Positions 49,242-57,911 of a stretch of 64,000 nt of DNA are shown in pieces. Numbering within the stretch: position 1 is the first letter of the stretch; each line of letters starts with the position of its first letter. The translations under genes were made by a program, and so were the position numbers. This stretch comes from Methylocella silvestris BL2 (GTDB lineage Bacteria > Pseudomonadota > Alphaproteobacteria > Rhizobiales > Beijerinckiaceae). The stretch covers positions 3,313,001 to 3,377,000 of the forward strand of contig NC_011666.1 of assembly GCF_000021745.1 (NCBI RefSeq). The letters run 5' to 3'. The notes under the pieces were generated by a model. That model was not told where the DNA came from. It did no database searches and saw only the letters and a list, made by a program, of their open reading frames with translations.

Positions 49242-50060
49242 ATGGCGTCTACTTACGATCTCGCCAAGCTCGCCGACGTCAAAGACTGGCTCGATATTTC
49301 AGGGGCGGACGACGACGCCCTGCTTTCGCGGCTCATCACGAGACTCAGCCGCGGGATCTTGAATTATCTCGATCGGCAATCGATCCTGCCGACGAATTTC
49401 TCCGAAACATTTGACGGCGGCGGCGAGCGATCTCTCCTGCTGGGTCAGTGGCCGGTCAACGCGGTGCTGGGCTGCGCTGTGAACGGCCTGCCGATTCCCG
49501 CGGCGCCGGCGATCGCGCCGGATTCACTCCGGCCGGGATTTGTTCTGGATCAGGGCGACATCGCTCCTCCAGGACGCCGTCAGCGCCTTTCGCTTCGCGG
49601 GCGGCGCTTCGATTGCGGCGTACAGAATGTGTCTGTGTCCTATTGGGCAGGCTACCAAATTGCCGACGAGGCGATCACGATCCCGCTGGAGGCGCCCTAT
49701 TCGGTCACAGCTCTGTCGCCCTACGGCGATTGGGCGAGTGACGGCGGCGTCATTTCGAACGGACTTGCAATGGCGCGCGTAGCGGCAAGTCCCGCGGCCG
49801 GTCAATATTCGGTGGCCGATGGAGTCTACACATTCAACGGGGCAAACGCAGGATCGGCGGCTGCCGTCACCTATGGCTATGTGCCGGCAGATCTTGCGAT
49901 CGGTTGCATGGATTGGGTCGCTGAGCGCTACTCCTATCGGTCGCGCATCGGGCAACAATCGAAATCACTCGGCGGCCAAGAGACGATGGCTTATCTTGTG
50001 AAGGACATCCCCGATTTCGTAGCCGCCGCCTTGCAGCCTTACCGCCGCGTCGCACTATGA
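49242..50060 (+). CDS. Head-tail connector protein with Ig-like insertion
   Basis: A 272-residue protein. The N-terminal YDLAKLADVKDWLDISGADD and LITRLSRGILNYLDRQSILP are typical of gp6-like head completion proteins. About residues 150-215 hold a beta-rich module (SPAAGQYSVADGVYTFNGAN) that also occurs in the tail tube protein. The C-terminal helix CMDWVAERYSYRSRIGQQSK returns to the connector fold. It overlaps the next gene by 4 nt. Confidence 0.78.
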   Translation: MASTYDLAKLADVKDWLDISGADDDALLSRLITRLSRGILNYLDRQSILPTNFSETFDGGGERSLLLGQWPVNAVLGCAVNGLPIPAAPAIAPDSLRPGFVLDQGDIAPPGRRQRLSLRGRRFDCGVQNVSVSYWAGYQIADEAITIPLEAPYSVTALSPYGDWASDGGVISNGLAMARVAASPAAGQYSVADGVYTFNGANAGSAAAVTYGYVPADLAIGCMDWVAERYSYRSRIGQQSKSLGGQETMAYLVKDIPDFVAAALQPYRRVAL

Positions 50061-50503
50061 GTGGGCTAACGCTCGATCCCGATGCGTTGCATCAGGCGCT
50101 GCTTCAGCGCGCCGACACAGCGCGAACGGCGCTTGAAGAGAGGATTGTCAGAAAACTGTCTGGCGAAGCCTTGCAAAAACAGTCGGGGGCCCTGGCCGCT
50201 TCGATCCGCTCGTCGATCGCGGATGATGGCGGCGCAATATCGATCATCGCGTCGAGCGTTGGGGTGGCTTATGCGGCCATCCAGGAGTTTGGCGGAAAAA
50301 CCGCGGCGCATGACATCGTGGCCGTGAAAGCTCGGGCGTTGAATTTTAATGGCGGCGGCGGAGAAGTCTTCGCCAAAAGCGTCCATCACCCGGGCTCGAA
50401 CATTCCGGCCCGCTCCTTTTTCCGCGGATCGATGTCCGAGATGAGCGACGACATCGCTGCGGGTCTCAAGGAGGCAGCGCTGGAAAGTCTCCGGAAAGAC
50501 TGA
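50057..50503 (+). CDS. HK97 gp10-like head-tail joining protein
   Basis: A 148-residue protein. Pattern LEERIVRKLSGEALQKQSGA, then SIIASSVGVAYAAIQEFGGK near residue 75 and the C-terminal HHPGSNIPARSFFRGSMSEM with FLRS-like residues, as in gp10/tail-completion proteins. ATGA overlap with the connector gene. Confidence 0.85.
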   Translation: MSGLTLDPDALHQALLQRADTARTALEERIVRKLSGEALQKQSGALAASIRSSIADDGGAISIIASSVGVAYAAIQEFGGKTAAHDIVAVKARALNFNGGGGEVFAKSVHHPGSNIPARSFFRGSMSEMSDDIAAGLKEAALESLRKD

Positions 50504-50531
50504 TCCCGACGCGCCAGATCAAGGAGCGGCC

Positions 50532-50978
50532 ATGGCTACGACAAAGCGGGAAGCTGCGTTGGCGGCGCTGCAAAGCGTCATCGCCGGCGCCTATGGGTGG
50601 AAACTCGGCCCCTCGCGCCGGCTTAAGCTCTGGAGCGATGTTCCTTCAGCGATGCGGCCGGCGTGTTTCCTGTATGAGGGCGGCCAGGAAACATATATTT
50701 GGAGCGAGAGCGCAACGGCGAAGCGTGTGATGGAGGTCAAGCTCTTCATTTATCTCAACGCCAAAGACCCATCGATCACAGGCGCTGCGCTTTTGAACGA
50801 TGTGATGGACGCGCTTGACGGCGCGCTTTCCATTTCCGGGGCAGATTTTACGCGTGGCCGCAATACGCTCGGCGGCGGCGTGCACCATTGCCGCATCGAC
50901 GGGAAAACTCTTAAAGATCCCGGCGATCTCGACGGCGACGCGCTGTTGATCGTTCCGGTCAAACTCATCCTTCCCTAA
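50532..50978 (+). CDS. Tail terminator-like protein
   Basis: A 148-residue small alpha/beta protein (MATTKREAALAALQSVIAGA, LWSDVPSAMRPACFLYEGGQ, VKLFIYLNAKDP, LDGDALLIVPVKLILP). Size, fold pattern and its place just before the tail tube gene fit a gpU-type tail terminator. AAGGAG precedes ATG 50532. Identity beyond that is inference. Confidence 0.7.
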   Translation: MATTKREAALAALQSVIAGAYGWKLGPSRRLKLWSDVPSAMRPACFLYEGGQETYIWSESATAKRVMEVKLFIYLNAKDPSITGAALLNDVMDALDGALSISGADFTRGRNTLGGGVHHCRIDGKTLKDPGDLDGDALLIVPVKLILP

Positions 50979-51040
50979 CGCGCTTTACGAGCCGTCGCGT
51001 GCCCGCGACATCGGCTTTGAACGAACCAGCGAGGTCACTC

Positions 51041-51778
51041 ATGTATAGTTTCGGCTCGGGCGTGTTGCTCGGAACCCGCACAGATATCGCGAATGCGACG
51101 CCGATCAATTTCGGTCTGGTCCAGGAAGTGACGATCGAGGAAACCGCGACCATCAAGGAGTTGACCGGCCAGTTCCAGCGTCCTGTGGCGATCGCCAGGG
51201 GCACGATCAAGACCACCGGAAAAGCCAAGGTCGCGCGTATCTCTGGATTGGCTTTCGCCAGCCTTTTCTACGGCGTGACGCCGACCTCGGGTCAAATCGC
51301 GACATCCTTTGCCGAAGCCGCGGCCGTTCCGGCTACGTCTCCCTACACCGTGACTGTGGCGAACGCCGCGACGATTGCCGATGATGAGGGCGTTCTCTAT
51401 GCCGCGACGGGCCTGCCTTTCACAAAAGTTGCTTCGACTCCCGCCGTCGGGCAATATTCCATTTCCTCGGGCGTCTTGACGTTCAACGCCGGCGACGCCG
51501 GAAAGGCGGTATTGATGAGCTACACCTATTCCGTCACGGGTTCGGGCCAGAAATTTACCGTCGCCAATCAGCTGCTTGGCGTGACCCCGACGTTTCAGGC
51601 CGTGTTCTACACAACCTTCCAGGGACAGGCCGTGACGCTGAAGCTCAACAATTGCACCTCAAACAAGCTGAGCTTTCACACCAAGCTCGAAGACTTCGTT
51701 ATGCCGGAGTTCGATTTCTCCTGCTTCGCCGACGCCGCCGGAAATGTGATGACCTGGTCTTTCGCGGAGGCATCGTGA
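51041..51778 (+). CDS. Major tail tube protein with Ig-like insertion
   Basis: A 245-residue protein. The N-terminal VLLGTRTDIANATPINFGLV, EVTIEETATIKELTGQFQRP and GTIKTTGKAKVARISGLAFA match siphophage tube proteins. About residues 100-163 hold the GQYSISSGVLTFNAGDAG module shared with the connector. The fold resumes with GVTPTFQAVFYTTFQGQAVT and ends KLEDFVMPEFDFSCFADAAG. ATG 51041 follows GAGG. It overlaps the next start by 1 nt. Confidence 0.82.
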   Translation: MYSFGSGVLLGTRTDIANATPINFGLVQEVTIEETATIKELTGQFQRPVAIARGTIKTTGKAKVARISGLAFASLFYGVTPTSGQIATSFAEAAAVPATSPYTVTVANAATIADDEGVLYAATGLPFTKVASTPAVGQYSISSGVLTFNAGDAGKAVLMSYTYSVTGSGQKFTVANQLLGVTPTFQAVFYTTFQGQAVTLKLNNCTSNKLSFHTKLEDFVMPEFDFSCFADAAGNVMTWSFAEAS

Positions 51779-52083
51779 TGAGGCCGACTTCGGAGACGAT
51801 CCGGCTCGGAGCGCGCGAATGGTCGATCCGGCCGCTGACTTTGCGTCAGGTTCAGGAGATTGAACCCATTCTGATGGCGGGAGCATCAGAGTCAAAGAGC
51901 AATGTTTCGGCCGCCATGGCGATCGTCTCGATTGCCCTTCAGCGCGACAACGCCGAGGCCGCATCGGCGCTTGACGATGTTGAAGCGACGGCGCCCGAGA
52001 TCGCGGCGGCGATGGCTGCGGTTCTGCGTCTTGGCGGATTCTTGCCGGCCGTCGAAGGAGAGTGCGCGCCGGGGGAAGCGTGA
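51778..52083 (+). CDS. Tail assembly chaperone, first frame (gpG-like)
   Basis: A 101-residue protein (TIRLGAREWSIRPLTLRQVQ, SAAMAIVSIALQRDNAEAAS, AAMAAVLRLGGFLPAVEGE). Position between tail tube and tape measure is that of the gpG chaperone. The following gene lies in the -1 frame and overlaps it, as in lambda G/GT. A G-run CGGGGGAAGC sits just before the stop, but it is not a classical slippery heptamer. Confidence 0.72.
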   Translation: MRPTSETIRLGAREWSIRPLTLRQVQEIEPILMAGASESKSNVSAAMAIVSIALQRDNAEAASALDDVEATAPEIAAAMAAVLRLGGFLPAVEGECAPGEA

Positions 52084-52382
52084 GCGGGCGCGCTGGCATA
52101 GCTGACGCCCGCATTGATTTTGGCTTCATCTATTCAAGGCTGATGTCGGCTTGCGGATACACGCCGGCTGAGATCGATGAAATGACGCTGCATGACGTGC
52201 TCGGGCTGTTCGCCTATTGGCGCGACTACCCGCCGACCCACGAGATCCTGAAATGCGTGTATGGCGTCCAGCGCAAGCCTGAAGCGGCAAATCCCAAGTG
52301 CGGATATGATCCAAGCGGTATCGGCGGCCTGATCGCGCGATTTCCCGACGGGTTTGTACGGGCGATCGAAGGCGGCCGTTAG
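52080..52382 (+). CDS. Tail assembly chaperone, second frame (gpT-like)
   Basis: A 100-residue protein in the -1 frame relative to the preceding gene (DFGFIYSRLMSACGYTPAEI, DEMTLHDVLGLFAYWRDYPP). GTG 52080 overlaps the previous stop as GTGA. GTG 52062 is another in-frame candidate. It could be made by re-initiation or as a frameshift fusion. The DEMTLHDVxGLFxYW pattern is common just before tape-measure genes. Confidence 0.7.
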   Translation: MSGRAGIADARIDFGFIYSRLMSACGYTPAEIDEMTLHDVLGLFAYWRDYPPTHEILKCVYGVQRKPEAANPKCGYDPSGIGGLIARFPDGFVRAIEGGR

Positions 52383-52450
52383 TTCGCTGGGTAAGACGCC
52401 TCTTGTTGCGCTAAAGTCGTGGGGGCGATCAACCTTGAGGAAATTTGTCA

Positions 52451-53713
52451 ATGGCAGATGACGTCACTATTCGGTTTACCGCCGACGTCTCCGACCTGCA
52501 GCGTGGCATACAGCAAGCAAACAGTGCCCTGGCCGCAACGACGACGACGCTCAATGCGGGAGCAAGTCAGATCAATGCGTCCTTCGCCAATCTGACGCAG
52601 GCGTATGTCAGCAGCTCGGGGCAGGAAATAACAAGCGCGCGCGCAGCGAGCGAGGCGCAGATCGCCATCGCGCGACAGACGGAGCAGGCGCGCTTCGATA
52701 TTGCATTGAACGGCGCAAAGCTGAATACAGCGCTCATCCGGGAGCAAGCGCAGACAGGCCAGATATCGCGCCAGGAAGAGCTTGCAGGCCTGCTTGCTTC
52801 CGAGAAGCAACGGGAAGATATCGAGGCGCTGCATCTCCAGAGTTTGCAGGGTCTATATGCGCAGGGGAGCGCGGCCTACGCGAACGTGCAACGGCAAATC
52901 GACGAACTCGCAAGCCAGTCCGTGCTTCGGCGCCAGGAAATCGACAGAGAGGTCAACCAGCAAATCTATGCCGACTACAAGCGCACATTCGAACAAATCG
53001 GCTCAAGCATGACGCAGTCCGTGATGGGGTTGATCCAGGGCCAACAGACGCTGGGGCAGGCAGCTCAGCGGATCGCGGCGTCGATCGTCCAATCCTTCAT
53101 CGCCGCCCGGGTGCGATTTGTCGCCGACTGGCTTGCCGGACTCGCCACAAACACTGCGGCGACGACTGCAGCCGAGGCTACACAGACAAGCGCAGTCGCG
53201 GCCGGCGTAGCAACACGCTCGGGCCTTCAGACGACGGCGGCGGCGGCCTCGAACGCGAATATTGTCGCAAACGTGTTGAAGAGCATCACCGCCTCAGCGG
53301 CTGAGACCTTTGCCGGGATTTTCGGCTTCCTGTCCCCGGTTATGGGCCCTGCGGCCGCCGGGCCGGCCGCAGGAGGGGAGGCGACTGTGCTCGGCGCGGG
53401 CGCAGGAATCGCTTCTTTCGCGGTGGGCGCCTGGAGTTTGCCAAGCGATATGGTGGCGCAGGTCCATCAGGGTGAAATGATCATTCCAGCAGGGCAGGCG
53501 GCAGCTGTTAGAAGCGCGCTATCGGGCGGCGCAACCGGTGGCGGCGGCGCGGTCCATGTTCATCACTCGACCAATTTCAACGTGCAATCCATTGACGCAG
53601 CGGGCGTCAAGCAATTCTTCAAAACCAACGGAAAGCAGATTTTGCGCACGATCAACGACGGCGTCCGCACGGGCTCTCATCTTGCCCTGAGCAAGCTCGG
53701 GCGCGCGCTTTAG
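52451..53713 (+). CDS. Tail tape measure protein (short)
   Basis: A 420-residue protein. The first about 190 residues are Ala/Gln-rich coiled helix (LQRGIQQANSALAATTTTLN; EAQIAIARQTEQARFDIALN). A hydrophobic Ala-rich region follows near residues 240-320, and a C-terminal domain has PSDMVAQVHQGEMIIPAGQA and VHVHHSTNFNVQSIDAAGVK. The small size implies a short tail. ATG 52451 was chosen over TTG 52445. Confidence 0.8.
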   Translation: MADDVTIRFTADVSDLQRGIQQANSALAATTTTLNAGASQINASFANLTQAYVSSSGQEITSARAASEAQIAIARQTEQARFDIALNGAKLNTALIREQAQTGQISRQEELAGLLASEKQREDIEALHLQSLQGLYAQGSAAYANVQRQIDELASQSVLRRQEIDREVNQQIYADYKRTFEQIGSSMTQSVMGLIQGQQTLGQAAQRIAASIVQSFIAARVRFVADWLAGLATNTAATTAAEATQTSAVAAGVATRSGLQTTAAAASNANIVANVLKSITASAAETFAGIFGFLSPVMGPAAAGPAAGGEATVLGAGAGIASFAVGAWSLPSDMVAQVHQGEMIIPAGQAAAVRSALSGGATGGGGAVHVHHSTNFNVQSIDAAGVKQFFKTNGKQILRTINDGVRTGSHLALSKLGRAL

Positions 53714-53717
53714 TCGG

Positions 53718-55982
53718 ATGAGTTATGTCAACGGGGTCAATCTTCTTCCTGCGACGGGAGAGTTTACCTATGACGTCGCGCCGCACCGGGGCAAGCGCGT
53801 CACAGAGCCAGAGTCGGTCGCGATCAATACTTATTTCTCGCCTGCGGGAGTTCGGACGGATCTCGACTTCGCGATCGATCAATTGCAGGCTGAGTTTCCG
53901 GCGTGCCAGACGGTCGCCCTGGTCATCGCCTGGTTCGGCAATTCGGTGGACGCGGCGACCTGCAAGATCTATCCATCAACAACCTACATTGGGGGCTCTT
54001 TCGAAAGCTGGGATGGTGGAGCCTGGAGCGTCGACCACTGGCGATGCTCCGGCCTGACGCAACAATCGCCGGAGCTCATCCCGATCTCGTCGAGCGGCGA
54101 ATCCTTCAACTACGGAGGAACGCCTTCCGATCCGTCCGTCGTGAGATGTATCCGCAGCCTCAAGGCGCGCGGTCTGCGGGTCGTCTTTTACCCCTTCATT
54201 TTGATGGACGCGCCCGGATTTCCGTGGAGGGGCCGCATCTCGTACCAATCATCGGATGTTTCGGCCGACGCTGCGTCGGCGGTCGAGCATTTTCTTGGCT
54301 CGGCGGCGCCGTGGCAGTTCACGCAGGACGCCACAGACCTGACCGTCAGCTATGCGGGAGCTCCCGACGATTATTCTTTTCGAAGGATGATCCTTCATTA
54401 CGCAAATCTTTGCATTCTGGCCGGCGGCGTTGATTTATTCCTGCTTGGATCCGAACTTCGCGGCCTTGAGACCATTCGCGGCCCCGCATGGACCAAGGCG
54501 GGAGCCGTCGACGCCTCCGGAGCGGCAATTTGGGACTATCCCTTCGTCGCGGGTCTCGTGTCCCTCTGCGACGACGTCCGAGCTCTGTTTGATGCGGCCG
54601 GCCTGACTCGGGATCCGGTTGGTCTCCACAATCTTATCTCCTATGCCGCCGACTGGTCTTCCTGGATGGGTTTCCAGCACGATGAGGCCAAGGGACAATG
54701 GCCACATCTCGATCAGCTCTGGGGTCATGCAAATGTCGATCTCGTTTGTTTCGACAATTATCTCCCTCTGAGCGACTGGACAACGGGCGATGGCGGCGTT
54801 GATTTTCGCAATTGGTCGGCGCCGGCCGCGACCGCGTGGCCGCAGGCAGATGTCGCGACTCTAGGCCTCGGCCTCGAAGGGGTGCCGCGCCTCGCCAGCA
54901 AAGCCTATCTCAAAGCCAATATCGAAGGCGGAGAGAAATTCAATTGGTTCTACAGGGATAGTGAAAATCTCGGGCGCGGCCTCGATCCGAGTGGCAGCGA
55001 TCTTCAGGTTTCAAGGCCGCGGGGGGACAGGCTGGATCAGAGCCGTCAACGCTATTATCCAGACCAACAGATACTGGGAAATAAGCAGCTGCGGTGGTGG
55101 TGGAACAATATCCACAAGGCTGTCTACGATAATGGGGATGGGAACGGATATGCGCCGCATGGACAGGCGACCGCATGGGCGGCCCGGTCCAAGCCCATAA
55201 CATTTACGGAATATGGATTCCCGACATGTGATCGTGCGACAAATCAGCCCAATGTCTTTTTTGATACAAAGTCGAGCGAGAGCGCCACGCCATTTTGGTC
55301 GGTCTGGCGTCCAGTTGAAGGGGCCGGGTTCGCCCCGCGTGTAGACGGAAATCTTGCCTTGCTCGCCCTGCAGGCGATTTATGAATATTGGGTGACGGAT
55401 GGGCATAATGAGACATCCGCGACCGGCGTAAATATGATAGAAACCGCCTTCATGTCGGTCTGGAACTGGGACGCGCGCCCCTTCCCTGTGTTTCCCGTCA
55501 GAGGCGATGTTTGGGGCGACGCCGGCAACTGGAGCTCAGGCACCTGGCTCGGGGGCAAGGGACCGTTCATTCCTCTGCCGCAACCTGACGCCCCGCCAGA
55601 TCCGGTCAGTGTACCAGCCTTCCCGCTGCTGTCAGGCAGGGGGTGGTCAGTGAAGTACAAACCATCGTTCGACACAATCATCAACGAAACCGCATCCGGA
55701 AGAAGCGCCCGAAGCCCGAAAATGGCGACGGCTACATGGGACATAGAGCTTTCCTTTGACAGCCTGCGCTTCGCCGATACCAACGGCGACGTGCCAAAGC
55801 TAATCGGCTTCTATGCCGGCGTGCGGGGCCAGGCGGCGGCGTTCACCTTTCCTGTCCCTGTTGAACTCGGCCTCGGACCGGAGGTCTTGTGCCGATTTGC
55901 AGATGATCAGGAAGATCTGGAGGAGTTCATGAGCAGGCTGTGGAGCGCAGAGACAGTCACGCTGAGGACCGTCAAGCCATGA
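53718..55982 (+). CDS. GTA-type TIM-barrel tail protein fused to a DUF2460-like domain
   Basis: A 754-residue tail-tip protein. Residues about 1-620 match the glycoside-hydrolase-like TIM barrel of gene transfer agent tail proteins (SVAINTYFSPAGVRTDLDFA, TYIGGSFESWDGGAWS, CIRSLKARGLRVVFYPFILM, LFLLGSELRGLETIRGP, FTEYGFPTCDRATNQPN). After a Pro-rich linker, the last roughly 125 residues (FPLLSGRGWSVKYKPSFDTI ... LWSAETVTLRTVKP) resemble the DUF2460 protein encoded by the next gene. In R. capsulatus GTA the barrel is part of gp15, so here it is split and refused. Confidence 0.85.
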   Translation: MSYVNGVNLLPATGEFTYDVAPHRGKRVTEPESVAINTYFSPAGVRTDLDFAIDQLQAEFPACQTVALVIAWFGNSVDAATCKIYPSTTYIGGSFESWDGGAWSVDHWRCSGLTQQSPELIPISSSGESFNYGGTPSDPSVVRCIRSLKARGLRVVFYPFILMDAPGFPWRGRISYQSSDVSADAASAVEHFLGSAAPWQFTQDATDLTVSYAGAPDDYSFRRMILHYANLCILAGGVDLFLLGSELRGLETIRGPAWTKAGAVDASGAAIWDYPFVAGLVSLCDDVRALFDAAGLTRDPVGLHNLISYAADWSSWMGFQHDEAKGQWPHLDQLWGHANVDLVCFDNYLPLSDWTTGDGGVDFRNWSAPAATAWPQADVATLGLGLEGVPRLASKAYLKANIEGGEKFNWFYRDSENLGRGLDPSGSDLQVSRPRGDRLDQSRQRYYPDQQILGNKQLRWWWNNIHKAVYDNGDGNGYAPHGQATAWAARSKPITFTEYGFPTCDRATNQPNVFFDTKSSESATPFWSVWRPVEGAGFAPRVDGNLALLALQAIYEYWVTDGHNETSATGVNMIETAFMSVWNWDARPFPVFPVRGDVWGDAGNWSSGTWLGGKGPFIPLPQPDAPPDPVSVPAFPLLSGRGWSVKYKPSFDTIINETASGRSARSPKMATATWDIELSFDSLRFADTNGDVPKLIGFYAGVRGQAAAFTFPVPVELGLGPEVLCRFADDQEDLEEFMSRLWSAETVTLRTVKP

Positions 55983-56587
55983 CGACTCTTGTGTTTCCAT
56001 CACTTCCCGGACAAAGCTGGTCGGTTCACAAACGCCCGACCTTCTCCACTCGGGTCGTGAGCCACACTTCCGGACGAGAGGCGCGAACGCCGAACTATGC
56101 TTACCCGCTCTATGAATTCGAATTGAGCTTCGAAGGATTGGCGTCCACACACGACTTTCCGGGGGTCGGCGTCAATTCGCTCCAGAGTCTGCTTGGGCTC
56201 TATCTGCAATGCCAGGGTCAATTTGGAACGTTTCTTTATACAGATCCGAGCGACAATTATGCGATCGGCCAGGCGCTGGGCATCGGTGACGGGACCGCGG
56301 TCACCTTTCCTTTTGTGCGCACTCTAGGCGGGTTCACCGAGCCGGTTGGATGGGTGCTTACCGTCCAGAATATCTACTTGAATGGTGCCCCGCAAACCAG
56401 CGGGTGGACGATTGCTGCGCCCAACGCTTTGGCGTTCTCGACGCCTCCTTTGCCAAACGTCAATATTACCGCGGATTTCACTTTTGCTTACGAATGTCGC
56501 TTCGTTGACGACGAGACTGATTTTGAGAATTTCATGGCTGGCCTGTGGCAGGTTCAGTCGTTGAAATTTCGCTCGGTGAAACCATGA
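55979..56587 (+). CDS. DUF2460 tail protein (GTA gp12-like)
   Basis: A 202-residue protein (FPSLPGQSWSVHKRPTFSTR, YEFELSFEGL, QGQFGTFLYTDPSDNYAIGQ, ending FENFMAGLWQVQSLKFRSVK). DUF2460 proteins form the distal tail ring in gene transfer agents and siphophages. ATG 55979 overlaps the preceding stop (ATGA), and the next gene overlaps it in the same way, indicating a tightly coupled tail-tip operon. Confidence 0.9.
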   Translation: MTTLVFPSLPGQSWSVHKRPTFSTRVVSHTSGREARTPNYAYPLYEFELSFEGLASTHDFPGVGVNSLQSLLGLYLQCQGQFGTFLYTDPSDNYAIGQALGIGDGTAVTFPFVRTLGGFTEPVGWVLTVQNIYLNGAPQTSGWTIAAPNALAFSTPPLPNVNITADFTFAYECRFVDDETDFENFMAGLWQVQSLKFRSVKP

Positions 56588-57450
56588 GAGCCGCATCGCA
56601 GGAATTGATCGCTCATCTGAACGGCCTTCGGACCCGACGCGATGCGCAGGGAATTATCGCCGACTGCTATACGTTCACTTTGCGCACTGGCCTCATTCTC
56701 AACTACACGAATGCGGATGTGCCAATCACCTTGAACAGCGTCGTGTTCGCCGCGAATTCCATTCTGGTCGAGGGACTGCGCTTTAAATGCGAGGTCGGCT
56801 TCAATGTCGATCAGCAACAGATCACGCTGAGCGCCAGGCAAAGTGACACGATCGGTGGCATTCCGTTCCCGCAGGCCATTCGAAACGGAGCGCTCGACGG
56901 AGCGGAAATCCAACGTGATCGCTCTTTTCTGACGTCATGGAGCGAGGAGCCGGTCGGCACGGTCACGCTATTCAAAGGGCGTGTTGGCGCCATTGATAGC
57001 GTAGGAAGGACAACCGCGCAAATCATGGTGAATTCTGACCTCATTTTACTCGACATTGACATGCCGCGCAATCTCTATGCTCCCAATTGCCAACATGTTC
57101 TGTATGACAGCGGATGTTCGCTCGTCAGAAACGCGTTTGGGACAAACGGCGCCGCCGAGGCTGGGTCCACGAATCTCGTCATAAACTGGAGCGGCGCTTC
57201 ATCCGTATACGCGCAGGGCACCCTAACTTTCATTTCGGGTCTCAATACGGGCGTTAGCGCCAATGTCAAACGCGCAACGTCCACAGCGCTGACTGTCGCC
57301 TATCCCCTCCCGAATGCTCCAGCGCCGGGAGACGCTTTCCGCGTTTATCGAGGCTGCGACCACACCAGAACGACATGCGCTTCCAGATTTAACAATTTGG
57401 CGAATTTTCGCGGCTTCCCCTATGTCCCACCTCCTACCACAGCGCTTTGA
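56584..57450 (+). CDS. DUF2163 tail protein (GTA gp13-like)
   Basis: A 288-residue protein (ELIAHLNGLRTRRDAQGIIA, then VPITLNSVVF, EEPVGTVTLFKGRVGAIDSV, NLYAPNCQHVLYDSGCSLVR) with the C-terminal FRVYRGCDHTRTTCASRFNN LANFRGFPYVP, four of whose Cys may bind a metal or Fe-S cluster as in known GTA tail proteins. Order DUF2460-DUF2163-NlpC/P60 is that of the GTA tail module. Confidence 0.9.
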   Translation: MRAASQELIAHLNGLRTRRDAQGIIADCYTFTLRTGLILNYTNADVPITLNSVVFAANSILVEGLRFKCEVGFNVDQQQITLSARQSDTIGGIPFPQAIRNGALDGAEIQRDRSFLTSWSEEPVGTVTLFKGRVGAIDSVGRTTAQIMVNSDLILLDIDMPRNLYAPNCQHVLYDSGCSLVRNAFGTNGAAEAGSTNLVINWSGASSVYAQGTLTFISGLNTGVSANVKRATSTALTVAYPLPNAPAPGDAFRVYRGCDHTRTTCASRFNNLANFRGFPYVPPPTTAL

Positions 57451-57452
57451 TC

Positions 57453-57911
57453 ATGCATCCATACGATATGCAAAGAGCGGCCGCCGTCGCGGAGGCGCGA
57501 AAATGGATTGGAACGCCATACCACAGCTGTGCTGACGTGCGCGGCGCGGGCGTCGATTGCGGCATGCTTATCGTCCGGGTTTTCGTGGACACCGGATTGA
57601 TTCCTGCATTCGATCCACGACCTTATACCGAGGATTGGCATCTGCATCGGAGCGAGGAGCGCTATCTCGGTTTTGTAACCGATCGCTGCACGGAAGTTAA
57701 GCGGCCGCGATCAGGCGACATCGTGGTCTTTCGCTACGGCCGTTGCTACAGCCACGGAGGCATCGTGACCAGCTCCGATCCGCTCTCCATGGTGCATGCC
57801 TTCCAGCCGGCGGGGCTTGTCTACGAGGAGATGGTCGCTCACAACGCAGAACTTGCGAAGCCCACGCGTCGTCCCCGAGCCTTTAGCCTCTGGCGCGAGG
57901 GCGAACGATGA
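57453..57911 (+). CDS. NlpC/P60 tail-associated peptidase (GTA gp14-like)
   Basis: A 152-residue cysteine peptidase. The catalytic Cys is in GAGVDCGMLIVRVFVDTG near residue 30 and the His in RCYSHGGIVTSSDPLSM near residue 95. It probably cuts peptidoglycan cross-bridges during DNA delivery. ATG 57453 lies 2 nt after the previous stop; the gene overlaps the next by 4 nt. Confidence 0.9.
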   Translation: MHPYDMQRAAAVAEARKWIGTPYHSCADVRGAGVDCGMLIVRVFVDTGLIPAFDPRPYTEDWHLHRSEERYLGFVTDRCTEVKRPRSGDIVVFRYGRCYSHGGIVTSSDPLSMVHAFQPAGLVYEEMVAHNAELAKPTRRPRAFSLWREGER

